Shown here piece by piece: positions 1 to 13,400 of a stretch of 64,000 nt of DNA. The notes below the pieces were generated by a model. The model ran no database searches and had not been told where the DNA came from. It saw only the letters and a list, made by a program, of their open reading frames with translations. The DNA is from Apostichopus japonicus. Taxonomy: Eukaryota; Echinodermata; Holothuroidea; Aspidochirotida; Stichopodidae. How positions within the stretch are numbered: the stretch's first letter is position 1; each line of letters starts with the position of its first letter. The stretch covers positions 18,236,265-18,300,264 of the forward strand of contig NC_092573.1 of assembly GCF_037975245.1 (NCBI RefSeq), in the 5' to 3' direction. The position numbers and the translations under genes were made by a program.

Positions 1-1482
1 CTCTTTCAAGAAACTGCAGCTTCCAAGGCTAGGGGAGAATGTGCTAGGTAATAATTATTATGATTATAATCATAGCTGACTGGCTTTTCTTGGTTCTTCT
101 TCCAAACTTCCCCTTGCCTCTAGGTAAAAAAATTGGATAAATAAACTATTGTGCATCTGAGCATACTTTAAAACAGACCTGAAATGGGTCTCATAAAGTG
201 ACACTTTTGGCTCCATCAATGTCCATCAATTCTTAGAACAGGATGACAAAGAGGGTCACATAGTAACAGCAGCAGGACCCCCACCAATTCTCTTCTTGTT
301 AGGTCTGGTTACCAACTACTGACAGTAGGACTGAAGTTTTATCATGTTTCAGTCACATTTGGAATTACATCATATAATGTTTTCATATTTTATATTATTG
401 ATTGCAAGCAGTAAATTCAATTTACTTGGGAGGTGTTCCTTCTAGCTTATAGTCCAGTCAATCTATGACCACAAAATGGCTCAACCTTAAACAAATTGCA
501 ACAGAATGTTTTTTAGCAGTGTTAGACTGATAAGTGTCTTAGAAACATCACATCCAAAATCCACATTGATCCTGGTTATCTAACCCAACCAAAGTGGCAT
601 CTTAATACAACATGGTGGCGGGTGTATGTTTTCAATAAATATTCGAATATATTTTCAGATAAGATGTCAAACACAATTAAAGCATAATCAAATCATACGA
701 CTGTACCTTTAAATAATGAACAATGGTTTTAAAATTAGATTTAAAAAAAATCCTTCAGTGAGGACGCTCTCCTCATCGCCATTTGATCAAGAGAGGACTA
801 TATATACATGTAGGTTTATCTTTTCTAATAGTTCCTTATTTAATTTATGATTTAATGTGAACAATGTTTACATAACGTCAATGTGCGCATAAGAGTATTG
901 AGGAAAAACATACTTGCCAGGCAAATAATATGAAAACATGTGACTGTCCATTGTCATCATCTTGCATGGGCAACTCTTGATTTAAAAGACAAGAACTTTT
1001 ATCACTAAAACTGAAATTTAATTTCTTTACACATTGCCATATTTGTTGGTAAAAAAGCAGCGAGTACTATGCATTCGCAATCGAGCTAAACTTTCAGTGC
1101 CCACATCGCGTCCTGTAGCTCCTTAGTACTTTCTAACCGGGCGATTGGATTTGAGACTTTTGTTGGAAGGGGGGGTGGGGTAACTAGGACAGTGGTATAG
1201 AGTAACATATATTTCTTTATTTTTGCAGGTAGCGAGGTGACAAAATTGTAACATTTTATACATTTTTTCAGTGTGTTCCCTCTCACTTTAGAAGGACATG
1301 CCCCTCTTGATTAAACATATTATTTATCGGTGGATGGTTGTCATGGCAAAAGTCCTGCTCCAAAAGAAGTTTGACTGAAGTAGGTCTGGCGGTAGCATCC
1401 GATGTTCAGTTTTTTTTCATCAGTAGCTTGTTTTTCCTGAACAGTAGAAGCAAACCACTTCTTGATTATCTTGCATTTGCAG
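1..1482. other. No exon identified; probable intron of the gene at 1483-14727
   Basis: AT-rich sequence with no convincing coding exon. The first supported exon downstream begins at 1483 with one carried base (phase 2 upstream intron), so the gene must have at least one earlier exon, probably left of this window. A short G-run lies near 1170. Nothing else can be supported here. Confidence 0.5.
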
Positions 1483-4400
1483 ACAGCAGAGGGAAGAAAT
1501 CAAAGCAAAACAAGAGAAATTGGAAATGATGCTGAGAAAGAAACGAGCCGAGAAGAGAGATTCAAATGGACTGAGACCGGAGAGTCCCGGTGGAGATGGT
1601 AGAAATAGGAGGAAAACAAAGCCATTGGTCCCTAGGGTAGCTTCCATTAGTAAGAGGTCAAGCCACTCAAGAGCTAGCATGGAAGTAAGTCTTCAACAAT
1701 TTGCCATTGACAATGAAAAGAAATTATTATTTGTTACTATTCTTCATTTCACTTTTCACAAGTTGGTTAATATCCTACCATTAAGATTGCTTTATTTTTA
1801 CTTTATCTTTACTTTATTTAGCCAATTTTCCAGATTGTTGATATCAAGCTATTAAGATGTAAAATTAATGTCTTTCTTTTTTTTATAATATAAATTCGTA
1901 TTTTTAACAGAGGAAGATAGAATTTCGAACATAAAGAAAAAGGATTTTGTCTAGCTCACCGATGGATAACAGGCTAAGAAGATCATCAAACATCTTATGT
2001 CTGTACTAATCTGTCGGCTTTCTTTCTAGAGGTTTCATTGAAAAATTGGTCTCCTAATTAAACAAAGAAAGTGAAATCAATTATTTCAGTCACTTTTAAC
2101 CGTCTAATTCTATCCTCACAGACGAGGTTCACGGATGCAGAACCGTTCGATACCTCGCAACCTCAGGACATCCTGGAAGAAGAGGAACTGGATAGGATCA
2201 GCGGCTTACTCCAAAGGGATAATCTGGTCAGGGGATTAGGCGTGGTAGAACATGTCTACAGGTTGCTGCATTGTACTCCTGGTACCATCGGTGTCATGAA
2301 GAATGCTGAAAGGCAACCAAATGTAAGTCATCAATTAGATCAAGTTCAACATAAGGCCCGTTCTCTCTTTCTTATTCTCTTGTTTAATTTACTTATTTAT
2401 TTAGTCATTTTTTCTTCTTAATATGAATCACATCATTTCTCCTTGAACTTAAGTTAACTTGGAAAAAGAGCACATACTTTTGGGCTAGGATGGGATTGGT
2501 ACCAAATACCTCATACTAACATGCCCTGCATTCTACCAACAGAGCCGTCCAGCCTTCATTGTTGGCAATCCCTCAATACAAGACTCTGTGGCTTCATGGT
2601 TATAGGGGTTGGCAACAACTAAGTTCTTGATAGCTCCATTTACACAGCCCAGCAGAGCTTGTAACCTTAAGGTCACTAGTTCGAATCCTGTTTTAGCCAA
2701 AAATGTGTCTTTTCTTTTGAATAGTTTTGTCAATTTTTCTGTCGTAATATTACTTACATTTTAACCAAAGTTATTTACCAGTTACAGGGGACAATTATGT
2801 ATTTGTGAGTATGATTACTTTTAACTATCCTACAAATAGCATTATGTGAAGACAGATAACCACAAATGTCTTGAGCCTTGATCTATCCCTCACTTTCCCT
2901 TCCTCGTTTGTAACTTTCTTCATTCTTATGCTCTTGTTTTCTTACTTCCAGCAATCTGTATAACTCAACCCCTTTCCTGTCCCTCTTTGCTATTATCTCT
3001 TCCACTTTCCTTTCTGTGTTTGTTTTCCTCTATTCCCTAGTATTCCTTTAGACGTTACCCTCGAGTATACACCTCCTCTAACTTCCGCAATCAGTCCTTC
3101 AGCCAGAACAGTGGTTACCTCCACTTGCAAGCTCCACCCCTGCAAAACGCAAGGGATAAATCAAAATCGAATAATCACCGTCAAAAATCCCAGTCCCAAG
3201 ATGTGGACGGTCACGCTTGCGATGCTCACTGTCAAATAATCAATGACAAAGGAGAGAACCAGAGATATCCCATGTACCATATGACGTCTCAAAGCCCCAA
3301 GAGACAGCAAGATAGTCCCGGTACGGGGAGATCGGAAAGTCCCTCTAAGAGAAACACCTGGATGAATATCGTCAATCGGAAACAAGGCAACGCCCAACCG
3401 ACCACGAATAGCATACTGACCGTGGAAGCGATCAAAAACTGGACCCCCAACAGGAAATCTAAAAGTACGGAGGAGTGCGAGGGACTGCACCAGTATTTAC
3501 TCACCAAGGGGGCTTCTAGAATGGTGGATGTTTGCTGCAGCAGCTTAAGTTCAGGAAAAAATCCCACTGAGAGACAGAGGAACTCAACAGAAATCAAGAA
3601 TGAGAACCAACCATTGTCCGTGAAGGTAGTTATAGACGTAACCAGAACCGTGCGTCCTGATGAACCCAGCCACAGTTTTGCTCCCATTTTCTCTAAATCA
3701 TGTCGTCAATGTTTTCCCATCTTCTTGTTTTGAAAGCGTTGTTTACATTTGTTCATGATTTTGTTGTACTTTTTATCAAGGGAATAATACTATGCTTTTT
3801 TCACGGTTAAGTTTGTTTCCTTTTGTTATTGGCTGTTAGTTTACATTGGTTCTTGTTTTTCTTCTTTTTTTTCCCCCTCTTTTTGTGTTTGGTTAATAAG
3901 GTTATTCCCCAACTTTGATTATGGTGCCTGTTGCTGTTTCCTATGTTTACTATTTTTTCAGTTTTGAGCATTCCTCTATTAGAATGGCTCAATCTGCTTG
4001 TTGTGTTGCATATTGCATTTGTTATTATTCTTCTTTTCTTTTTTTAACACCAAGTAAACAGCAAGGAGAGTATTCTGTTTGTTTCATGTCCATCTTTGGG
4101 TCAAGCTCCATCACTCATAATTTCATGCATCAGACCATGTTCTTTTCCCTGTCAGCAGTCTTTCCAGTTTATAAACAGTTTTGTAAAGTTCGTGCTTCGT
4201 AAGAGAGTCATATCGGAGTTATTCTTGCTGGTCTTCATTTCTTTCTATCCTCTGAGCAATTCCTATTCAGTTCATAAATGCTGTTACATGAAATATTTCA
4301 GCTTTCTTCCTTTGTTAAAAGTTCTTTAAGGCCGGCCATTTTATCATTGTCATTCTATAGACAGCATGATCTATTGATTACGATCTTGTTAAATCATTGA

Positions 4401-7400
4401 GCCACTTCTGAAGTTCTCATTAACTTTTTCCTCATTAATTTTTCCTCCATCAGCATTGTTCAAACCTCTTTTGTTTTCTCGCAATAAACACAACCCTTGG
4501 GTTTGAACTTAAACTAAATCTAGGTGCATTCCTGCTATGTTCCTATCAAACCATTTCAGTTCTTCGTTTATCGGAGTAATTTGTCTGGTTGTTCTTCATT
4601 CACCTTTCACTGAGTGATGTTCAGTTCATCATGAATGCTTTAACATGAAATATTTCAGCTTCAATCTTTCTTACAATTTCTTTAAAGCCGCTTGTCAGGC
4701 GTTGCTGTTCTGTGGACGACATTTATTTACCTGTGTCGTCAGTCCCGGATCGAAACTCTCTCTTTGAGGTTTCCTTTCATCCACAGTGTTCGTGCCTCCT
4801 TCATTTGTTCTTGGACATGTTTAATATTTTCTGCAATGTTCACACATTTTCTGGTCTTTGCTGTATACTGTACTTCCACTTGTCAAGTTCAAGAACCTTG
4901 TTCAGTTTTGTTCGCCTGTTGTCTTGCGCATGAAATTAGCAAAAACATGCCAACTTCACTCATCATACAAAAATATACTCATGGACTTCTCTGCATGGTT
5001 CTTTGTTAGACAATTCCATGATACACATATAATTCAGTGGCTTATTTCTGAGATTTAACATTAACATTGACCTTCTTTTCATTTCCTTCAGTTTTGTCCA
5101 AATTCTCTCGAATGAGAAACAAGTTTATCTTCCCATGTTTAACTTGTAGGTTAATTAACTATTGGCAGTTCATTGATACTTGAAAAACAGTGCATGACAT
5201 ATTGCTATTAACCACCTGTAATGATAAGGCACTTAGTTTTTCCCTTGAACCTGTACTGTGTAACCAATTGTACTCATAAAGCAGTCTATTGTTTCTTAGT
5301 AGTAGTAGTAAGTTGAGTCTCGTCTATTCGACATGCTCAGTGATTAACCTCCGCCACGTTTTACGATCTTGCGCAAGGTTAATTGCTTCCTCGAAACTGT
5401 TAATATTAACATATTATATTAATATTGTTTCTTGCATGTAATTATTATTGACAATCACACTTATTACACCCAGTGTTAATTGTACTAACCAATTGTACTG
5501 AAATAAAGTTAACAAATGCTTTTTGCAAAATACTAATCTGCACAAGTAAGACAAAATATAACCTGTTCTTTCAATAACATATAATGCAATGAGCTTTTAA
5601 TATTTGTGCCAAGGCTTTATCGTATATTAAATCTTGCATCATTTATCAGAGACATTTTTTATCGTCATTTTGATGATTGGTTTTTATTGGTTTCTATTTC
5701 ATTTTCGCATCAAGTTGTGTTTAACATTAACCCCATTTTCCGACTCAGTTATAATTCCTAATGATTAATCCATCTAACAGATTAGGGGCATGCAGATAAC
5801 TTCAGCCACAAACAGTGAAGTCAACTTTCTTGAATCCACCTCACTCGGCTCATCTACAATTAACAGCAAAGCTTTCAGGAAAGATTCCACTAACCAACAA
5901 ATTATTATAAAGGTGAAGCCATTAAATTTATATCAGAAATAGCAGGTTGTTGTTTGCTTTCTCAAAACATAATATCAAAAGAGCATTTTAAATTGTGACT
6001 AACTCATCCTTATACAACCTGTTAGTAATTTACTTCATAGTGGAAACCTACACAAGAAATGATTCTCTTGTAAATGTAAATTGTTTAATATGACGTGCCT
6101 CAGAAAATTGTTTGATCCACATTGGATGCCAACGAGCTAAGGGAAGATCTGTGCCTTTGCCTCAACAATGTTTTGGCAGGCAGAATCACAAATATCATTC
6201 CAAACAAAATTAATACAAATCCTGGTAGAATTCAAGTTCAATATATACATACAGCTTTAAAGTACTTTCTTTGTCAAATGGCTTTAAGATGATTTGTTTT
6301 CATGTAATGCTTTATATTGCCATAACTTTGTATGCCTTCATATGAATGTATCAAGATCTTTATTCTTTTTTTTTTTTAATTTTGCCAGTTAGACCAACAA
6401 GGTTTACTCATTGTTAAAATTCATACACACATAACAATGCTGTCATAAATTAAAAGTAGCTATTGACATTGATCAACATTATAACCTCTCACAAGATTCA
6501 AAAAGACTCTTACATGTCACAACAAATGTATATATATACAACATCAAGCAAATCCTGTACCAAATTCTCAAAACAAACAAACATTGAAGAATAGTTACTA
6601 GCCAGTTGCATAATTACTTTAAGTAAAGAAGGCATGTGTTTTTTTTTATCTGTTTTTTTAGTTTTTTATTGTTTGACTACGATGTTATTCAAGTTTGTTT
6701 AACATTTTCCATTATTTATTTACTTAATAATTTCGAAAGATTTCATTTCAGTTAAATTTGTATTAAACATATCGCACAGTACACTTCCTTGTTCTAACTT
6801 TTCAGTGTCAATTACTTCTCATGCCATGTCAATGTTATTCTTCCTTTTCTGGTTTGGCAATCTGTCGTCTAAAGTTTTCATAAGAACATATTTCTCTCTA
6901 CAATTGTGAGTGTTGTGGGCGAAGTTGATTTTGTCAATTCTTGTCATCACTTTGCCCTTTCAATTCAAATAGGTTCTCATAATTTTTGCAGTATGACATA
7001 TTTCAGATTCTATGAAAAGCATATATATATATCCCATTGTAAACTATGTAAAAAAAGTCCCGTAATTTCCAGTCAATCGATTGGTCAAGATTGTCATATT
7101 TCCTGCAGGGTCGGACTAATGACATTAGAAAAATGTTCATATTAAAATAATTGCTAATGTTTCTTCAGATTTCATAATTTTATACACAAATGGACTAATT
7201 ATATGGGAAAGATCAGATCAGATTTTACCCAGTAAAGAATGATTCAGTGTTGTAAAACTCTCTTTGCATCCTGTAGGCAACTACCTCGAACAGAGTGTAC
7301 CCGCATCCTCCGAATGGCAACACGGGAGTCGCAGCGCATGGACCGTTCCAATCTTCCAGGGGGATGAAATTTGGCAGCAACCCCCAGGAGTATTACACAG

Positions 7401-10400
7401 GGTCAGCGGGGACCACCTCCAGTAATCTGATACAGCGCCAGAGATTGATGCCTCGCAAAGGGTTCTCATCGCAGAGGGACGTCCGATACGACCAGAGCAC
7501 CACTGGGGACTGGCGAAGCATCACCACCATGCTAGAGAACAACGATAAACGGAACAGCGGGCCCTCTCTGACAGTCGGAAACAGGTCAAACTCCTATATG
7601 AACTTGAATCTGAACGCCAATGCTCACAGCGACTGGAGAGGCAGTGATAGTCACCTCTGTATCGGAAGCGCACCGGCTAGAAGAATGTACACTGATGCTA
7701 CTGCTCTTGATAACAGAAGGGAGTATGGTAAGGGAAATATTTTGAAGAGAAAAAATTTAAAAATTGAGGGCAGTATTAACCTTTACCCGACCTCGACCAA
7801 GCAGAAATTTCCCTTTCACCACACTAAGGAAAAAACACACATTGGCAATGACGACAGGTGTCAAGAGGCTAAAATATCTATGAGTATGGGTAGATGTAAA
7901 TGCTGGTGTGGTTGGACCTTAATATCATCCCCTGTAGGACTGACAATGTCTTTTGCTAGTCAATTAAGATGAATTAAGCAAAATGAAAATTACGTATTTT
8001 GTCTGTATTTATGCACTGCAAGTTATGACATTTGTGTCTGGTCAACGGAATTCTAGAAGTTGTAGTCAGGTTAATGGGAGGAGTGTTGGGTACATATTAG
8101 CAAATATGAAGTTAAAGTTGATTTAGGGGAATTGTGTGTCCTGCTTTTGGCAGATTGAACGTATTAGATGGACAGTAATATGGAATATTATCATTTGAGC
8201 TGCTGTTAGGTGAATCGCACATTACATTGATCATAGTTAAATTCCTGTTTTGACATCTTAATCACACTGAGAATGGACTATTTCAACTAGGTGATTGTGA
8301 CTCCAGTAGCACTATTACAACTTAAACAGATAGAGGTGCAGCTAGCAAAAGTTAAATGGATCCTTACAGTAGAAGGGGGGGGGGGGCTGGGTGGGTATGA
8401 ATTTGGTGTATGTTACATAACTATATTTCACAATGCCTTACAATTGTGGGCCCCCCCTCCCTCCTCCACTTCCCAATAATGTATACTATAAACATATGGG
8501 AGAAAATAAAGTAATATCCACTCATTTTCAAACTTCCAACAACGATTTAGCTTTGTTTCATATATATTTAATAATCATGGAGACTCATGTCAGTGATTGA
8601 ACATGCCTCAATACCTGTCAATGTGTGAATATGCTTAAAAGCTTTTAACCATTGCTAGCGTGCTACAATTTGATGCCAATAGTTTGTGATCTTAAACACA
8701 TGTAATGTTGACCAGTCCATATGTAATAGCAGTAATGGAACTTACGTTTTCATAGAAGGTGACTGAAAATGTATTTCTCTCTTTCGTAGGTCCGTATGGA
8801 GGATCCGGTCAAAATTTCCCAAACCTCCTTAGGATTAGTCCTAGTCCAAGTATGCCTCACACATTACATGGTAAGCATTCTCAAGTAGTTCTGGAGGGCA
8901 GGCTCTTTGTTAATTTTGTATAAAGGTGAGAGAGAGAGAGAAGTGTGAGCAAAGGGCCAGAGAGAACCATGCTCTAAACTAAATCTAGATTACGCAACAA
9001 GCAGGGTAGGCTGGTAGGGTGCTCAAGCCTACCGGCCTTGTATGCCTCCATGTGCTGATTAATACAAAATTGTTGGTCAACTTTGTTGGCAGGGTGGTAC
9101 AATGTTTCGATCGCATTTTGAGAACCCCTGTGCTAGAGGATTCACTGCTACATTTGTTCCGTAAATGTGTTCACCACCCGGTCTATCTTACATTTAAATT
9201 TGCTTTCCTTCCTGTGAACATTTATTGTGGCATACATTCCCATTGGTCAAAGTTGGTTATTTTCTCCCAAATGTGCTCTAAAATGTGCTGGACGTGTGCT
9301 GGTGAAAGTCTCATCCTAGCATGTTTGATCACACAGTAATATTTTAGTTTTGGAGTCAAGGGGGAGGGAGGCGTGAGGGGAGGGGAAGGTTTGGGTTTTA
9401 TCTATGTTTATTGATGATTTAATGGTCTGCATATTTATCTATTCATGTTACTCTTATTTATGATGCTGATATCAATTGTTATAATGTGACATTTTACCAT
9501 GTTATACCATCAAAGTCACGACATGAACACATGTTTGGAACGAAGCATATTGTAGAAGACCTACAACTTTTCCAGTAATTTTTTTGTTCTACAGCTTCTA
9601 ACGTACCTAGTCTGAGTGTTGTGTCAGGGCCAGCTCCTGTAGTACATAGGCCAGACATGAACAGCGCTTCTGGAAGGACAACCATCAGTCGAGAGAGGGC
9701 CGATAATTCTCCACTGAGGTAAGTTGCCCCAATTCGTCCGATTCCATTCCTCTTAAGTACTTTGCAATAACTTAAAATAACTTTATAGTCTACTTTATTT
9801 AGATGTCAAACTTTAAATTATTGGGTATATCCAGTATTTTCAGAAATTCCGTGTCATGACAGAATGAAAATACGTTTGATGTGAATTAGGCAAACAGATT
9901 CTGTCCTTGCCACCAGAAACTACTTGTCTCTGACAATCCTACCAGAATATCAACCCTTAAGAGCATACATGACTCATTGAGAATGTCAGACCCTTAAGAA
10001 GTTAAGACTATCAGAATTAGATGTACAGAGGTTCTCACATCAAGGAAGAACCAGGCCTGATATGAAAGGGGGGGGGGGGAGGGTCAGGGACTACAGCACC
10101 GGAAAACAGGATCAATTGGGGATCTCAGGAAAATATGGGCGAGGTGCAGGAAAATATGGGATAAAGAATACTGTATTATCATTTTAGTAGTGTACTTAAG
10201 GAAGAAGGAATGAGTGCCCAAAAAGGGGGCATTATGACATTTTTGTCCCGGTGAACAACTTGGGGTCAAAAGGTAAACAAGCAATGGAGTACAAAATATG
10301 CTAGAAGAAATACTTGAAACAAGCAATGGAGTACAAGTTATGCTAGTGAAAAATGCTTGAAACAAACAATGGTGTACAAAGTAAGACCAAAATAGTTTTT

Positions 10401-13400
10401 TTAAGACTCTTTTGTCATTCAAAGATTGGTGTAATCATCTTGCCTTTACCCACTTTTGTTTTGTTGTATTTTAAGCTGGATGACGGACATATCTGTGAGA
10501 TTTGGCGCCCAGTCGCCCATTTATAAGACCTTGAAGAGTTTGGTAAAAGATGAATACCATACAGTAGGTCTTCAAAATGATCATACGTCACAATGCATGC
10601 TAGCGTAGTGATCTCATAGCATAGAATGGTGTGTCGTGAAGGTCATTGTAGGTTACTGTCAATGTGCATTGCATCTGTTACATGTCTGAGAAGGGGCAGT
10701 GACCCTGGGGACCAAGGTTAATTAAGGGACCTGGGACAGTATGGGAAAAATAGTGTATTATCATTTTTGTAATAGTGTATTATCATTTTTGTGTATATTC
10801 AAAATAGTGTATTATCATTTTTTATCATTATCATTTTTTATCATTTATCATTTATCATTTATCATTTTTTATCATTATCATTTTTTATCATTATCATATT
10901 CAAAATAGTGTATTATCATTTTTGTAATATAGTTAAAGCTAAACAAAAATTGCAAGAAGGGGGCCCAGTGATGTTATTGTCCCTGGGCCCGATGGGGCTT
11001 TAGAGGCCTCTGATTACATCACCTGGAGTTTCAGACCTCTGATTCATGTATGCAGATGTAATAGGGAGGTGGGGGGTACATTCATAACATATCATTAAAA
11101 ATAAAAGGCAAAAATGATGAATTATAAACAAAACAATTTTATTGATTTAAAACGTTGCTCTGCTTCAAAATTTGGGATTTATTTCATTGTTAATTTAGGA
11201 GTTGCAAAATCCTCAGACTGACCATGGACATTAAAGCTGGACCATGCATGTCACTCTTCTTAACTCATAGAAGCATTATTATTTCGAAGAGCAAATAAAA
11301 TGCCTGCCACTTGTAGGCTGGAAATTTAGAAAAGGCTTATGGAAATTCTTGAGGATAATTTGACTTCATTGATCATTAGGGTCGTCTTCCATTTTGTGTT
11401 TTAGTAACGGTTTGGTATTGTTTGTAGTGCATGTCATATAATTTGTGTGTTTTACATGCATTTTAGATGCAATTTCTGTCAGCATGTTTGGTTTTCATTG
11501 TTGATGTGTTGCGGTAGCTCATTATTCAATGATTTAAGTAATAACTCTTGATGATAGATATTTGAGTGGACTGCCAAGCTTTCTTGGGACCCTATAAGGG
11601 AGTCCTAATATAACCCCCCCCCTTGACCTTTGACAGACCCCCTTGAGACACACTTCTGATGAAGAAGCTTCTCTTCTGTTTCTCTCCTCATGGTGGGTGG
11701 TGCACAGCTCTGGTCTCTGAACCTCCATTTGTAAGCTTCCTGATGACATCTCTGGACTTGGTTTTACAAATGTTTGAAAGAAGCATTTGAAAAGTCAACC
11801 AAAGTGTACAAAGTATACATGAGCAACCCTGGGAAAGTCACAAAAAATTCAACCATAAAACGAGTGGCGGAGCTAGGGGTATTGGTCGGGGGGCGAGAAT
11901 TGTCTGTAGGGGCGCTTTCGACACTAAGCGGAGCACCACCACAGGTTGGCGCATAGCGTACAGAATTTTTTTGAGTAAAGATACTTCCTAGGTTGCCGGA
12001 AATGACCCTCTCTGGGCCTTGCTAATTTGCAGATAATGTGACAAATGTCAATAGGTAGATGAGAGCGCAATAAAAAAGTCAATAATCCCGAATAAGTAAA
12101 AAGTGGTAAAAAGCTGAAAAGGGCGCCAGCAGTCCATTAGAGTCCGTCAGGGGGGCATCCGCCCCCCCCCCTGACTGTATGGACACTCCGCCACTGCATA
12201 AAACTTGTTAAAGCATCCTACCTTTACTTATTGCGGTATTGTCATAACAGTTATGTAATACCATAAAGGACGAATCCTTTCCAATAAAAACATCACGTCA
12301 ACTTTTAACTGGCACGGTGATAGCATATTAGAATTGGTGTGGATTTGTTCTGTTCATTATCTTGTTAAATGGTTACTTAATGAGTGAAACTCTTGGGGCC
12401 AAAAAAGTAGAAAAGAAAAAAGTAAAAAAAATTTAGGTACTTCATATAGAGTATATGTTGAATTTTGGACTAGTAACGAATGGTGCCTCCGCTGGAAATT
12501 GGAAAATAGTGGATTTTGAGTTAGCAATGAAATTCTGAGTACTACTTTATGTGCTGTGAAATTACCACTCTAACTTGTTCAACAAACATTTGACAGTATA
12601 AATGATTGCTGCCTTGTTTAGTTTTACTGAGAAAATGTATCAACAAAGCATTGTAATCTACATGCCAGATTTACCAAAATTTGCTGATTGAATAACCATC
12701 AAAGAATATCCTAATGTGAGACCACAACATTAAAAATGAAAATGATTTTGTGGTCAATCAGTTTACTTCCGAATTTGAGCAGTCCAGATTACTACTACTT
12801 GCTTGATATTTTCTCAAGGTAAACTTAATTGCATCTCTGAATTACCTAAACATCCTATATTTACAGTTTTTAGGAAGGAGAAAACAAGGTATTTCATGAC
12901 AATTATCCCCTTTTATAGAGGTGGGAAGGGGGGGGGGGGGGGGCTTTATTTGACAAATATTCATCATGTGTAAAAGTAAGTGGGCCTGACGTTTGGATCC
13001 TAGCAGGATCTTCTTCAGGGGCTGAATGACAAGTTACAGTATTAGAAGGGACAAATACATGCACAGAATACAGACAGGTAAATGAGCAGGGTGAACACAA
13101 AAGAGATAGATGTAAGAGGATTAGTAGACAAGGGATGGAGAGATGAAAGAAACCAACAGGGGAAGAGGAGAGGTAGGAGATAAACTGTGGAGGGACAAAG
13201 AGATGATTTAGGGAAGAGGGTAGGGTATAAACTTGCATAAGTTCAAAGACCCGAAAGTGTGGAGAAAAAAGGTGGAAGAGAGCTAGGAGAAGAGGGTGAC
13301 AGAGAGAGAACAGGGGGAGATGGTTGGGGAGGGGGGGGGGGGGCAGAAAGAAGGTTAGTCATTTCCTTCCTGAATGTTCAGCCCATGAGGTTGAAAGGTG

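Noticed and set aside
3161-3687. Antisense ORFs of 109 and 132 codons
   Set aside because: They are shadows of the 3041-3625 exon on the + strand, which is phase-consistent with its neighbours.
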